Shown: positions 37,655 through 46,219, counted from the first letter of the stretch. The stretch: 64,000 bases of DNA from Gemmatimonadaceae bacterium (GCA_025934775.1 JAICWO010000020.1:17622-81621), one strand, 5' to 3'. Numbers and translations: made by a program. Notes: generated by a model from the sequence alone, not told the origin.

Positions 37655-38815
37655 GTGACGCCCCTTCGCATTGGCGTGTTGCTGCCCGTCTCGCGGATGT
37701 TCCCGCGAGTGGATCAGGACTTTCTGGGCGGGCTCAGGGCGGGGCTCGGCGAGGCCGCCGCGGCGTGCGAGCTCACGCTGGAGCCCGGCGGACCCGCCGC
37801 CGATCCGCGGATCGTCACCGACAAGCTCCAGCGGCTGCTGCTTCAGCATCGGCCGCACGTCGTGGTCGGGATCGTGGGCTCCGCGATGCTCCGTCACGTT
37901 CACGCGCTGTTCAGCGACGCCCGCGTTCCATTCGTCGTGAACAATCTCGGCGCCGAACCGCTGCTCGACGGCGGTGCGCCGAACGAGTACGTGTTTCACA
38001 ATTCTTTCAATCTCTGGCAGTCGATGTACGCCCTCGGATCCTGGGCGGCGCGGACGCTCGGCCGGCGTGCCGCGCTCGCGAGCGGCTTCCACGACTCTGG
38101 CTACGGCATCGTCCCGGCCTTCTGGAGCGGGTTCTGCGACGCCGGCGGGGGTGAGATCGTGGCGACCGAAGTCACGAATCGCGATAGCTCCGAGGAAGAT
38201 CCGTCCGTCGCGCTCCAACGCTTGGCCGACGCGAAGCCGGACCTCATCGTCGGGTTGTACGCCGGCCGGTCCGCGCTGTCGTTCATGCAGAGCTACGACG
38301 CGCTCGGGCTCGCGCCCACGCTGCCGCTCATCTCGAGCGCCTTCTTGATGCACCGCCAATGGCTCGGTGCAATGGGCGATACTGCGATCGGCGTGCGCAC
38401 GGCGTTCTCGTGGGATCGCGATGCCCGGCGAGACGAGGATCGCGCCTTCCACGCCGCCTGCGCGGCCGCCGAGTTGCCGGACCCTGACGTGTTCGCGCTG
38501 CTCGGCTACGAGACGGGAAAGGCGCTCGCCGACGCCGCCGCGCGATGTGGCGACAAGCCGTCCGGCGACGCGGTCCGCGAGGCGCTGCCGCTCGCCGTCA
38601 TCACCTCGCCTCGGGGGGAGTTCTCATTCGACGCGAGCACGGGCGAAGTGCCGACGAAGGACTATTTGCTCGAGGTGCAGCGCGGCGAAGATGGCGCCGC
38701 GCGTCTGGCGACGGTCGGTACGCTCGATCTGCCGGAGCGATACGCGGCGGAGTATGCGGCCTATCGCGCCCAAGAGGTGCGGACAGGCTGGACCAACGCG
38801 TACATGATCACCTGA
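37655..38815 (+). CDS. Periplasmic-binding-fold protein (type 1, LivJ-like) lacking a signal peptide
   Basis: A 386-residue Peripla_BP_6-type protein (LRIGVLLPVSRMFPRVDQDF, VVVGIVGSAMLRHVHALFSD, LASGFHDSGYGIVPAFWSG, DLIVGLYAGRSALSFMQSYD, VFALLGYETGKALADAAARC). Its relatives bind amino acids or amides outside the cell, but this one starts directly with the first beta strand at a GTG and shows no signal peptide; an in-frame stop 27 nt upstream excludes a hidden one. No ABC permease or ATPase gene is nearby. It may be a cytosolic ligand sensor. The 3' end overlaps cobT by 8 bp (convergent). Confidence 0.75.
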   Translation: MTPLRIGVLLPVSRMFPRVDQDFLGGLRAGLGEAAAACELTLEPGGPAADPRIVTDKLQRLLLQHRPHVVVGIVGSAMLRHVHALFSDARVPFVVNNLGAEPLLDGGAPNEYVFHNSFNLWQSMYALGSWAARTLGRRAALASGFHDSGYGIVPAFWSGFCDAGGGEIVATEVTNRDSSEEDPSVALQRLADAKPDLIVGLYAGRSALSFMQSYDALGLAPTLPLISSAFLMHRQWLGAMGDTAIGVRTAFSWDRDARRDEDRAFHAACAAAELPDPDVFALLGYETGKALADAAARCGDKPSGDAVREALPLAVITSPRGEFSFDASTGEVPTKDYLLEVQRGEDGAARLATVGTLDLPERYAAEYAAYRAQEVRTGWTNAYMIT

Positions 38816-40454
38816 CCGCGCGTCGCGCGGGCTTCCGCGGCTGCGCCGGTGCCGCGAAGAACGCGGTGAGCGACCGGCTCAGAGCGGCGGCGAGATCGTC
38901 GGCGCTCGCGATGGACGCAGCGCGCGAGTAGAACCGCCGCACGTCGTGTCCGACGCCGATCGCCGCGATCTCGACGGGCGAGCGCATGTCGATGTCGTCG
39001 GCGACGGCGCGCAGATGGCGCGCGAGGTACGCACGTCCATTCGCCTGCTCGGTTGCTTCGTCGTGCGGCTCACCGTCGGAGACGACGAGCAGCAGCTTGC
39101 GGGGCTCCGCCCGCCGGCGCAGACGCGCGTGCGCCCACTGCACCGCCTCGCCATCGATGTTTTCCTTGAGGAGCTCGTCGCGCAGGACGAGGCCGAGGCC
39201 ATGGCGCGCTCGCCGCCACGGAACGTCGGCACTCTTGAGCACGATGTGCTCGAGCGGCGCCAGTCGCCCGGGATTGGCCGGTGCGCCGGCTGCGAGCCAC
39301 TCCGCCCGCGCGTGGCCGCCATCCCAGTCGCGCGTCGTGAAGCCAAGCACCTCGCACACGATACCGCAGCGCTCGAGCGCCTGAATCATGAGCTCGACGG
39401 TCAGCGCCGCGATGAGGATCGGACGGCCCCGCATCGATCCGGAACAGTCGACGAGCAGCGTGACGGCCGCGCGAGGGAGACGGCTCTCGGCCTCCGCCTT
39501 GAAGGGCCGCGCATCGCCGGGCGCCGCGATCAAACCGGCCAGGCGCCGGCCGTCGAGCACGCCCTCGTCCAGATCGAAGCGCCACGAGCGCGCCTGCCGC
39601 GCCATGAGCATTCTTCGAAGCCGGTTGGCGAGGCGCGTGGCCGCGAGCCGAGTCTCGCCCAGCTCGGCGTCGAGTCGCGCGCGCAGTGTGGCCAGTTCGC
39701 TGGGCCGCGCGAGCGAGGCCGCATCGACCACGCGATCGTGCGCCGTCGTGTATGCGTGATAGCTCGTAGAATGGTTTTCGGGAGCGCGCGTCGCTCGCGC
39801 GGCGCCGCCGGCCGCGGCGTGCACCCTACGATTGAACCGGTCGCCGCGTGCCTGAACCGAGGTCGTTCCCGCGCCATGTTGCGCGACACGCGCCTCTCCG
39901 GCGCTCGACACTGATGCGGCGGCACGCGCCATCGCCGCCGCGGCCCACGGATGCGCCGCGGCGGCGTGCGCCCACTGCGCCGCCGTCGCGGCGAATGCCG
40001 GCTGAACCACAACGAGTGGAGCGAGCGCGGAGAGCCCCGGACGCAGCGCCGCCGGCATGGCGGCGGCGACCCGCGTCACGCCCGACGCGATCGTGGCCGG
40101 CGGGCCGCGGTTGGCGAGTGCCTCGAAGGCCAGCCATTGCATGAGCGTTTGCTCATCGGCCACGTCGGCGAGGAGATTCGTCGCCACGCCGGGGAGCCAT
40201 GCGGCGCCGAGCGCGTCGAGACGGGCGGCCTCCAGCGCATCGTAGATCTGTGCGGCCACCGCCGTGCGCGGACGCGCGGCAGCGTGGCACGGGCCGTCAT
40301 GCCAGCGCGCCCGAACGGCGGCTCTGTCGCCGGCGGCGCGAAGAGCGACGCGCGTCGCGGACGGCGGCGCCGGGACCTTCACCACATGGCCGGCGAGTGC
40401 GCGTGCGCAGGCCGCGACTGCCGCCTCGAGCGATCGCGGCGAACGCTCAGACAC
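38808..40454 (-). CDS. cobT: CobT-like VWA protein (cobaltochelatase subunit family)
   Basis: A protein of about 548 residues. The N-terminal half is Ala/Arg-rich with weak similarity to CobT; the C-terminal half is a von Willebrand A domain with the MIDAS motif [14 protein letters not shown] (about residue 335), then [29 protein letters not shown] and [14 protein letters not shown], close to CobT. The GTG start overlaps the cobS stop by 8 nt (GTGTCTGA), replacing a longer frame that begins inside cobS. CobST is the AAA+/VWA motor of aerobic cobalt insertion, but CobN is not encoded here. Confidence 0.75.
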   Translation of the reverse strand: MSERSPRSLEAAVAACARALAGHVVKVPAPPSATRVALRAAGDRAAVRARWHDGPCHAAARPRTAVAAQIYDALEAARLDALGAAWLPGVATNLLADVADEQTLMQWLAFEALANRGPPATIASGVTRVAAAMPAALRPGLSALAPLVVVQPAFAATAAQWAHAAAAHPWAAAAMARAAASVSSAGEARVAQHGAGTTSVQARGDRFNRRVHAAAGGAARATRAPENHSTSYHAYTTAHDRVVDAASLARPSELATLRARLDAELGETRLAATRLANRLRRMLMARQARSWRFDLDEGVLDGRRLAGLIAAPGDARPFKAEAESRLPRAAVTLLVDCSGSMRGRPILIAALTVELMIQALERCGIVCEVLGFTTRDWDGGHARAEWLAAGAPANPGRLAPLEHIVLKSADVPWRRARHGLGLVLRDELLKENIDGEAVQWAHARLRRRAEPRKLLLVVSDGEPHDEATEQANGRAYLARHLRAVADDIDMRSPVEIAAIGVGHDVRRFYSRAASIASADDLAAALSRSLTAFFAAPAQPRKPARRAVR

Positions 40455-41427
40455 GATCGCGCGCGGCGGGCACCTCGGCCGTGCACTCCTCGCCAAAGCA
40501 GCGCTGATAGTATTCCGCCACGATTGCCTGCTCGGCCTCGTCGCACCGGTTGAGGAACGTGAGCCGGAACGCGCGCGGTACGTCCCCGAGTAGCAACGCG
40601 TTCTGCGCCCACGTGATCACGGTCCGCGGCGACATCACCGTCGAGAGCTCGCCCTGCGTGAAGCCGCGCCGCGTGAGCGCGGCGACGCGCACCATGGCGT
40701 CCACACGTGCGCGGCCCGCGTCATCGTCGTACTCGGGACAGCGCGCGAGCACGATGGCCGCTTCACGATCGGGCTCGAGATAGTTGAGCGTAGCCACGAT
40801 GCTCCAGCGATCCAACTGCCCCTGATTCAACGGCTGCGTGCCGTGGTAGAGTCCCGTCGCGTCGCCGAGTCCCACCGTGTTCGCCGTCGCGAACAACCGG
40901 AACGCGGGATGTGGGGTGAGCACGCGCCGCTGGTCGAGCAGCGTGAGACGTCCGTCGACCTCGAGCACGCGCTGGATCACGAAGAGCACATCGGGACGGC
41001 CGGCGTCGTACTCGTCGAACACGAGCGCACAGGGATGCTCGAGCGCCCAGGTGAGCATGCCGGGCTGGAACTCCGTGACCTGCCGTCCGTCGTGCACGAC
41101 GATGGCGTCCTTTCCGATCAAGTCCATCCGACTCACGTGGCCGTCCAGGTTCACCCGAACGCAGGGCCAGTTGAGACGCGCGGCGACTTGCTCGACGTGG
41201 GTCGACTTTCCAGTTCCGTGATAGCCCTGGACGAGCACGCGGCGGTTGTGCGCAAAGCCCAGGAGGAGCGCGAGCGTGGTCTCGGGATCGAAGACGTAGC
41301 TCGGATCGATCGGCGGGACGTGTTCGTCTGGCGCCGAGAACGCCGGTACCTGGAGATCGATCGAAAGTCCGAACACCTCGCGCGCGCTGACGATTCGATC
41401 GGGGAGACTGCCGTTGGATTCAGCCAT
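40447..41427 (-). CDS. cobS: CobS-like AAA+ ATPase (cobaltochelatase subunit)
   Basis: A 326-residue MoxR-class AAA+ ATPase. Walker A is [20 protein letters not shown] (about residue 66), then [18 protein letters not shown], Walker [21 protein letters not shown], sensor 1 [20 protein letters not shown] and [12 protein letters not shown], and sensor 2 region [18 protein letters not shown]. Length and motifs match CobS (about 330 residues) throughout. With CobT it would energise cobalt insertion by CobN into hydrogenobyrinic acid diamide. It starts 6 nt after the stop of a sulfotransferase gene, so the three are probably one transcript. Confidence 0.85.
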   Translation of the reverse strand: MAESNGSLPDRIVSAREVFGLSIDLQVPAFSAPDEHVPPIDPSYVFDPETTLALLLGFAHNRRVLVQGYHGTGKSTHVEQVAARLNWPCVRVNLDGHVSRMDLIGKDAIVVHDGRQVTEFQPGMLTWALEHPCALVFDEYDAGRPDVLFVIQRVLEVDGRLTLLDQRRVLTPHPAFRLFATANTVGLGDATGLYHGTQPLNQGQLDRWSIVATLNYLEPDREAAIVLARCPEYDDDAGRARVDAMVRVAALTRRGFTQGELSTVMSPRTVITWAQNALLLGDVPRAFRLTFLNRCDEAEQAIVAEYYQRCFGEECTAEVPAARDRV

Positions 41428-41433
41428 GCGTGC

Positions 41434-42396
41434 TCATCGGACGCTGGACGTGTGCACCGATTCGCCGGCGAGGGCCGACTGCGTGCAAGCGGCGTCCGAC
41501 GGCGGCAGCTCGTAGCCGAGGCGGCGCATCATCGGCGCGTGCGCTGCCTCGATGCGGGCAATCTGGTCATCGGTCAACTCATCGCGCCAGCCGTCGGCGA
41601 CGCCGCGGCGAAAGAAGTTGCCATTCGCGTGCGGCCTGGGCGCCTCACCGAATCCCTTTTCGCGCTCCTGGCGTTGCAGCTCCTTGAAATCGGCGAATCG
41701 GACGGCGCGCTCGATCTGCTCGTCGGTCGCGTCGTGGCCGGCGAAATCGAGCACACGTCGCAACTCGTCGGCGGTGTTGGATTGCAGGTCCTCATAGCGA
41801 ACGACCGCGACCGGAAGGTCCCGCTGGTCGAGCCAACTCGCCGTGTGTCCAGTCCACCCGGGAAGCTGCTGTCGGAGTTGGTTGTAGAAGCGGCCCGGCG
41901 CTCCGCAGAACGACGCGTTGACGTCCTGCATGAACGCGATCGCCTGATCGATGCTGAGGCCCAAGTGACTCGCGAGCGATGGCGCGACACCGCGCGGGTC
42001 GCGAACGACGAGGATCGCGCCATCCGCGGCCTCGCTTCCGCCGAGGAGCGCGTCGCCGTCGGCCGTGAACGTGTACGCATCGTGCACCTTGATGAACTGC
42101 GCTGACGCGGAGATGTCTCCGTCCTCCTCGTCGCCGGCAGAGTTGCGCATCGCGCGGTAGAGCAGCGGACGGATGCGATCGGATTCGTCGTACGTCAGCA
42201 GCGCGGAATCGATGAGCGACAGTCGCTCGAATGGGGCGCGTGCGCTGGCCATGCCGCCATCGAAACGCACGTCGTTGATGTCGATGGGCGTGTCGCCGCC
42301 AGCGGACAGATTTGCGATCAACATGCGCATCCACGTATTGCCGGACTTGGGATAGGACGCGAGCCAAATGACGCGCACGGATATGCCTGGGTTCAT
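41434..42396 (-). CDS. Sulfotransferase (PAPS-dependent), beside the lasso cluster
   Basis: A sulfotransferase of about 320 residues. The PAPS 5'-phosphosulfate loop is WLASYPKSGNTWMRMLIANL and the 3'-phosphate motif is ILVVRDPRGVAPSLASHLG; RYEDLQSNTADELRRVLDFA is the conserved C-terminal YEDL. It ends KGFGEAPRPHANGNFFRRGV plus the usual GxWRDELT-like segment. The ATG at 42396 is listed, but its GGAGG is immediately adjacent; a GTG at 42378 with AGG 7 nt upstream is a credible alternative matching its paralogue. About 50 percent similar to the divergent neighbour at 42591. Precedes cobS-cobT. Confidence 0.85.
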   Translation of the reverse strand: MNPGISVRVIWLASYPKSGNTWMRMLIANLSAGGDTPIDINDVRFDGGMASARAPFERLSLIDSALLTYDESDRIRPLLYRAMRNSAGDEEDGDISASAQFIKVHDAYTFTADGDALLGGSEAADGAILVVRDPRGVAPSLASHLGLSIDQAIAFMQDVNASFCGAPGRFYNQLRQQLPGWTGHTASWLDQRDLPVAVVRYEDLQSNTADELRRVLDFAGHDATDEQIERAVRFADFKELQRQEREKGFGEAPRPHANGNFFRRGVADGWRDELTDDQIARIEAAHAPMMRRLGYELPPSDAACTQSALAGESVHTSSVR

Positions 42397-42478
42397 CCTC
42401 CGGGCCCCTCGAGGGCGTGGTGTGATACGATACTAGCACCGGTTTCGTCGGACGGCGACCGAAATCGATCCGTCGCCG

Positions 42479-42508
42479 TTGACGCATCGGCGGCCAGACG
42501 CGTACACT
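42479..42508 (+). promoter_or_regulatory. Candidate promoter of the plus-strand sulfotransferase gene
   Basis: TTGACG (42479-42484) and TACACT (42503-42508) separated by 18 nt resemble sigma-70 -35 and -10 boxes, about 83 nt upstream of the GTG at 42591, in the gap between two divergent sulfotransferase genes. Confidence 0.4.
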
Positions 42509-42590
42509 TGCAGTCCATTGCGTTCGCGGAGCGTGGCGGTCCGTCATCCCATCGCCGCGAACAGCGACGAGCAGCCGAGTGGAGTATTCC

Positions 42591-43523
42591 GTGACGCGCA
42601 CCGTCTGGCTCGCCTCATACCCCAAATCCGGGAACACGTGGGTTCGGATCTTACTGGCGAACCTGGACGCGGGGGAGGCGGCCCCCGTCGACATCAACGA
42701 CTTGCCGACAGATGGCGCCATCGCGAGCGCGCGCGAGCCATTCGATGATCTGCTGTTGATCGAGTCGTCCGTGCTGACGCACGATGAATCGGAAGCGCTG
42801 CGCCCGCGCGTGTACGATGCCATGGCCAGTGGATTCCGGTACGGCGACGACGAACCGTCCAACACTGACGGAATCCGCTTCGCCAAGGTACACGACGCAT
42901 ACACGGCGACGCGAAACGGCGAACCCGTGCTCGGTGGTAGCCGGGCCGCAGCCGGGGCGATCGTCATCGTTCGCGACCCGCGCGACATCGTGCCGTCGCT
43001 CGCGCATCACCTGGGCATTACGATGAACGCGGCGATCGATCGCCTGAGCGACAGTCATGCGACCTCCAACGGCGCGACCTCCATGCTGCCGCAGCAGCTC
43101 CGGCAGCGGCTCCTGGGTTGGAGCGAGCACGTCGAGAGTTGGATCGCACAGACCGACATTCCGGTGCACGTACTCCGCTACGAAGATCTGCAAAGAGATA
43201 CGCCGGCGGCATTCGCCGGCGCGCTGGCGTTCGCCGGTCGCCGGGCAGCGCCGGCCGACATCGCGCGTGCGGTGGAGTGCTCTCGCTTCGAGACCCTTCG
43301 TCGACTCGAGGAGGCCAACGGATTCCACGAGGCGCCGCGATCGCGCTCGGGCGCGAGGTTCTTTCGTCGCGGTACGACGGGTGCCTGGCGAGACGAGCTC
43401 ACGCCGGCACAGATCGCACGCATTGAGGATGCGCATGCCGCGATGATGATGCGCGTGGGCTATGATCTGCTCGATCATCAGCGGCACGGCGCGGCTTACC
43501 CTACCGAGAGCGCACGGTCATGA
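42591..43523 (+). CDS. Sulfotransferase (PAPS-dependent), coupled to an oxygenase gene
   Basis: A 310-residue sulfotransferase with TVWLASYPKSGNTWVRILLA (5'-phosphosulfate loop, residues 4-23), AIVIVRDPRDIVPSLAHHLG (3'-phosphate motif) and LRYEDLQRDTPAAFAGALAF. It ends with FFRRGTTGAWRDELTPAQIA, matching the GxxGxWRxxL element that contacts the nucleotide. GTG at 42591 is chosen because GGAG lies 6 nt upstream; a GTG at 42579 is the alternative. It is a diverged duplicate of the minus-strand neighbour. The stop overlaps the oxygenase start (ATGA), so the two act as a pair. Possible acceptors include tyrosines of the nearby lasso precursor (inference). Confidence 0.85.
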   Translation: MTRTVWLASYPKSGNTWVRILLANLDAGEAAPVDINDLPTDGAIASAREPFDDLLLIESSVLTHDESEALRPRVYDAMASGFRYGDDEPSNTDGIRFAKVHDAYTATRNGEPVLGGSRAAAGAIVIVRDPRDIVPSLAHHLGITMNAAIDRLSDSHATSNGATSMLPQQLRQRLLGWSEHVESWIAQTDIPVHVLRYEDLQRDTPAAFAGALAFAGRRAAPADIARAVECSRFETLRRLEEANGFHEAPRSRSGARFFRRGTTGAWRDELTPAQIARIEDAHAAMMMRVGYDLLDHQRHGAAYPTESARS

Positions 43524-44074
43524 CGCACGAATATCCCTTCCTCGTCCGAGGCGCCGCCGACGCGCCGTTCCTCGCGCACGTCGACGGACTGATCGATGAG
43601 AACATCGCGAACTTTCAACCCAATGGCTCGCACAAGAGGTTCTGGAGCTTCACCGACGGCGGTGATTCGATCATTCAACGCAAGAAGCTCGAGCTCATTG
43701 AGCATTTCGGAATTGTGAACTGGATTGGCGACACCCACACGCACGACTTCATCGGTATGATCGACGAGGGTGGGGTGATCCGGCCGCACACGGATCCCAA
43801 CCTGGATGGCCGGCTGCACGTGCGGATCAACGTGATCGTACGCATGCCGGACAGCGGCTGCGTTCCACTGCTCGACGACATTCCGATAGACGTCGGACTC
43901 GGCGACGCCTGGTTGTGCTTCTCGGGGCGATGCTGTCATGCCACGACACCGGTGTCCGGAACGCACAGCCGGAGCGCCCTCAGCTACGGGCTGCAAGTGG
44001 AGCAGAGTGCGATTTTCCCGCTTCTCGCCACATATCTCGCGTGGAGGTCACACGCGTCGATGGCGCTCAGATGA
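43520..44074 (+). CDS. Fe/2-oxoglutarate oxygenase, aspartyl/asparaginyl hydroxylase-like
   Basis: A 184-residue jelly-roll oxygenase. The facial triad is well preserved: His90-x-Asp92 in GGVIRPHTDPNLDGRLHVRI, the distal His140 in FSGRCCHATTPVSGTHSR, and Arg151 as the 2-oxoglutarate partner. It therefore looks active, unlike several AspH relatives that have only two His. Translation is coupled to the sulfotransferase upstream, and its 3' end overlaps the convergent lasso protease gene by 8 bp. Fe/2-oxoglutarate hydroxylases tailor some lasso peptides (canucin's CanE), so a role in this cluster is plausible but not proven. Confidence 0.8.
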   Translation: MTHEYPFLVRGAADAPFLAHVDGLIDENIANFQPNGSHKRFWSFTDGGDSIIQRKKLELIEHFGIVNWIGDTHTHDFIGMIDEGGVIRPHTDPNLDGRLHVRINVIVRMPDSGCVPLLDDIPIDVGLGDAWLCFSGRCCHATTPVSGTHSRSALSYGLQVEQSAIFPLLATYLAWRSHASMALR

Positions 44075-44558
44075 AGCGCGCGATTTCCACCATATCGGCC
44101 GGAATCGGATAGCCGGTCACTTCGACGCCGGCTGCTTCGAGCCAGGCATGGGCATCCAGCGCATCGGAGCTGGTGGGGCCGGCGGCGCCGAAGTGCACGA
44201 CGCCGCGTACACCGCGCCGCCGGAGCATGGCGTGCGCGGCCAGCGCTTGGGTGAGACACACCGCGCGGAACGGGAGGTGGCGTGCCGCGGCCCTTACCGC
44301 CCAAGCCACATCGCGCGCCATTGCCGGCATTGATGGGTCAGCCGCCGCGGGATCGCCGCCCGGTCGGTCCTTCAGCCCGTCCGCTGGCGAAACGAATCCG
44401 CCGAGCCGGCGGGCGGTGCGTGAGAATGGGATGAGTCGGGCTTCTGCGCGCGCGACGAGCAGCGAGAGCGCGGCTTCGACGAGCAGCGCTCGACGCCGCG
44501 CGGGCAGGTCGAAGAAGCGATGGACGAGCCGGCGAGTCCGTCCCCGCGTCGAGATCAT
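44067..44558 (-). CDS. Lasso peptide leader protease, B2 protein (transglutaminase-like)
   Basis: A 163-residue transglutaminase-like Cys protease of the lasso B2/McjB C-terminal type. The nucleophile is Cys101 in FRAVCLTQALAAHAMLRRRG, and the catalytic His137 is in LDAHAWLEAAGVEVTG; both motifs are standard for the family. The third (Asp) residue is not obvious: the position usually held by Asp reads Thr/Gly, with Glu146 the nearest acid. The protein cuts the leader from the precursor together with the B1 RRE protein, whose gene ends 30 nt upstream. Last gene of a kinase-B1-B2 operon. Confidence 0.88.
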   Translation of the reverse strand: MISTRGRTRRLVHRFFDLPARRRALLVEAALSLLVARAEARLIPFSRTARRLGGFVSPADGLKDRPGGDPAAADPSMPAMARDVAWAVRAAARHLPFRAVCLTQALAAHAMLRRRGVRGVVHFGAAGPTSSDALDAHAWLEAAGVEVTGYPIPADMVEIARFI

Positions 44559-44588
44559 CGCTAGCTGTGCAGGCGTGTGCCGATCCGC

Positions 44589-44858
44589 TCAGGCGGCGTC
44601 GACATCGATGGCACCGCGCGCCTTCAGCTCGTCGAGAAAGGCGGCGACTTCCGTGCGACAGACGTCGGGAGCGACGTCGAATTCCTCGAGCAATCGAACG
44701 CAGATCTCATCAACCGGCGTTGGCGACGAGATCAGTTCCCAGATCCGGGCCCCGACCGCATTGAGCCCTATGTAGTTGCCCTTCTCGGCGCTCATCATCA
44801 CGATCTCATCGCCTACTTGCGCCGACAGCCAATCACCTTGCCGACGTACCAGCATCAT
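44589..44858 (-). CDS. Lasso peptide RRE / PqqD-like B1 protein
   Basis: An 89-residue PqqD-fold RiPP recognition element that binds the leader peptide and presents it to the B2 protease and the cyclase. The pattern LSAQVGDEIVMMSAEKGNYIGLNAVGARIWEL (winged-helix strands, with GNYIGLNAVGARIW the clear family core) and VDEICVRLLEEFDV are diagnostic. Start ATG 44858 (or 44855) overlaps the kinase stop and follows AAGGAG at 4-7 nt. Confidence 0.88.
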   Translation of the reverse strand: MMLVRRQGDWLSAQVGDEIVMMSAEKGNYIGLNAVGARIWELISSPTPVDEICVRLLEEFDVAPDVCRTEVAAFLDELKARGAIDVDAA

Positions 44859-45787
44859 GTTGCTCCTTGTAGCAGCCGGATTTCGCTCCAGTGCCTCCGA
44901 AGGTTCGCGATCGATTGCGGTAACTCGGCGAACGCCAGCGGCCGCGTGAGGTGGTATACGTTCCCGGAACGCGCGACCGCCGTCGCCACCCGAAAATACT
45001 GTTCACGCTGTCGCATGCGCTCCACGAGCACGCCGCGATAGGCATGGCGGCGGACCGCGTTCGCGCCGTCGAGCACGCTCATTCGCTGAATGCCCGCCGC
45101 GTGCGGCGGACGCGCTTCGCGGAGCGCGTAGACGGCGGCGATGGGGAGCGGCGCCTCCACGGCGCCGCCGTGCTCCACATAATACTTCTCTAATTCACGC
45201 CGGACCCGCACTCTCGAGCGCGGCGCGAGTTGGAGCTGGTCGATCGTTTGCGCCCAGAGCTTGAGTTGGCGCCCATCGGAGTGGACGATCGGCTCACCGT
45301 CGCCTCGCAGCGTGATTCGGCAGAGATCGTCCGCCACGCACGGTTGTCCGCCCTGGCCGAGCGCCGCCGCCATCGTCGACTTGCCAGCGCCCGACTTGCC
45401 GCAGAAGAGCACCGCTTTGCCGTTCACGGCAACCGCACTGGCGTGCAGGACGACCTGACCGCGTTGGTGGAGCAGAATGCCGAGGACCGTCCCGAGGAGG
45501 AAGATCGCTACGTCGTCGCGCGGCATGTGCGGCTCGGGCTCGCAGACGATCGACCGGCCGCCGAGGAGGAGAAACCGAGCGACGCCTGGAATCCGGAGCA
45601 GGAATTTTTCGCCGTCGATGGCCCACGTCGGACCGGTCAGCGCCGCGTCATCGAGAGCTAGCGGGACATCACCGAAGCGGATGGCGACGTCGGTCGGCCC
45701 GCGCGCGGACTCGACGTTGAGCAACCCTGGTAGAGGCACCTCGCTGTCGACCGACAATCCGGACACTTGGTACACGCGAGTCATCAT
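44855..45787 (-). CDS. HPr-kinase-like lasso peptide kinase
   Basis: A 310-residue protein of the HprK/PadeK-ThcoK type, which phosphorylates the C-terminal Ser of paeninodin-class lasso peptides. Visible motifs are VLHASAVAVNGKAVLFCGKS (HASAV, residues 115-119, and the P-loop GKSGAGKST at 130-138), CVADDLCRI (Asp153-Asp154) and RVRRELEKYYVE. No HPr or phosphotransferase gene is near, so it is not the metabolic HPr kinase. Starts a minus-strand operon (kinase, B1, B2), divergent from the precursor, whose last residue is Ser, as required by the known kinases. Confidence 0.87.
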   Translation of the reverse strand: MMTRVYQVSGLSVDSEVPLPGLLNVESARGPTDVAIRFGDVPLALDDAALTGPTWAIDGEKFLLRIPGVARFLLLGGRSIVCEPEPHMPRDDVAIFLLGTVLGILLHQRGQVVLHASAVAVNGKAVLFCGKSGAGKSTMAAALGQGGQPCVADDLCRITLRGDGEPIVHSDGRQLKLWAQTIDQLQLAPRSRVRVRRELEKYYVEHGGAVEAPLPIAAVYALREARPPHAAGIQRMSVLDGANAVRRHAYRGVLVERMRQREQYFRVATAVARSGNVYHLTRPLAFAELPQSIANLRRHWSEIRLLQGAT

Positions 45788-45931
45788 GATCGGCGTAATC
45801 TACGATCCGTCGCGTGCTGCGCTACGCCGCGTACGAAGTCCGTGAGTTGCATTGTGTGAAGCGCAACGGAGATCGATTAGGAACCGAACTGGACGGACGT
45901 GATGCGCGTCACATCCGACCGGTCTTCTCGC

Positions 45932-45960
45932 TTGACCCGTTCATGTTGCGTCCGTATCAT
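45932..45960 (+). promoter_or_regulatory. Candidate promoter of the lasso precursor gene
   Basis: TTGACC (45932-45937) and TATCAT (45955-45960) with 17-nt spacing, a near-consensus sigma-70 promoter; the start codon (46000) follows about 33 nt after the expected transcription start. Confidence 0.65.
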
Positions 45961-45999
45961 CTTCACTGACTTTCTAGTCCCCTAACTTCCGGAGGTCCC

Positions 46000-46191
46000 G
46001 TGAACGAGGTGCATCGCGACACGGTTGAGAATCGGCAGACAGTCACCGAGGAAGAGCGCGGACATGGCGCACGGCGACCCTGGGTCACGCCACACGTCGT
46101 CCTCTCCGAAGTTCGGCAGTTCACGGCGAGACACCATTCGTACCGCGAGGTCACGTACCACACTGCAGGGGCCTCATACGGTCCGTCGTGA
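46000..46191 (+). CDS. Lasso peptide precursor (A gene)
   Basis: A 63-residue precursor with GTG start and ribosome binding site GGAGG (45991-45995). The leader has the PqqD-binding pattern W28-x-x-P31 (WVTPHVVL), equivalent to the YxxPxL box, and a Thr at 42 as in most lasso leaders (Thr at -2). The core is then either R44 onwards (20 residues, ring closed on Glu50 as residue 7) or A43 onwards (21 residues, Glu50 as residue 8). The core has Tyr48, Tyr53, Tyr60 and a C-terminal Ser63, and no Asp or Asn. Encoded opposite to the processing genes, between the kinase and the cyclase. Confidence 0.82.
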   Translation: MNEVHRDTVENRQTVTEEERGHGARRPWVTPHVVLSEVRQFTARHHSYREVTYHTAGASYGPS

Positions 46192-46219
46192 GTTCCATAC
46201 GCTGCCGCCGCCTCCGGCA

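Noticed and set aside
37655..38815. ABC amino-acid uptake system
   Set aside because: No permease or ATPase gene in the neighbourhood and no signal peptide.
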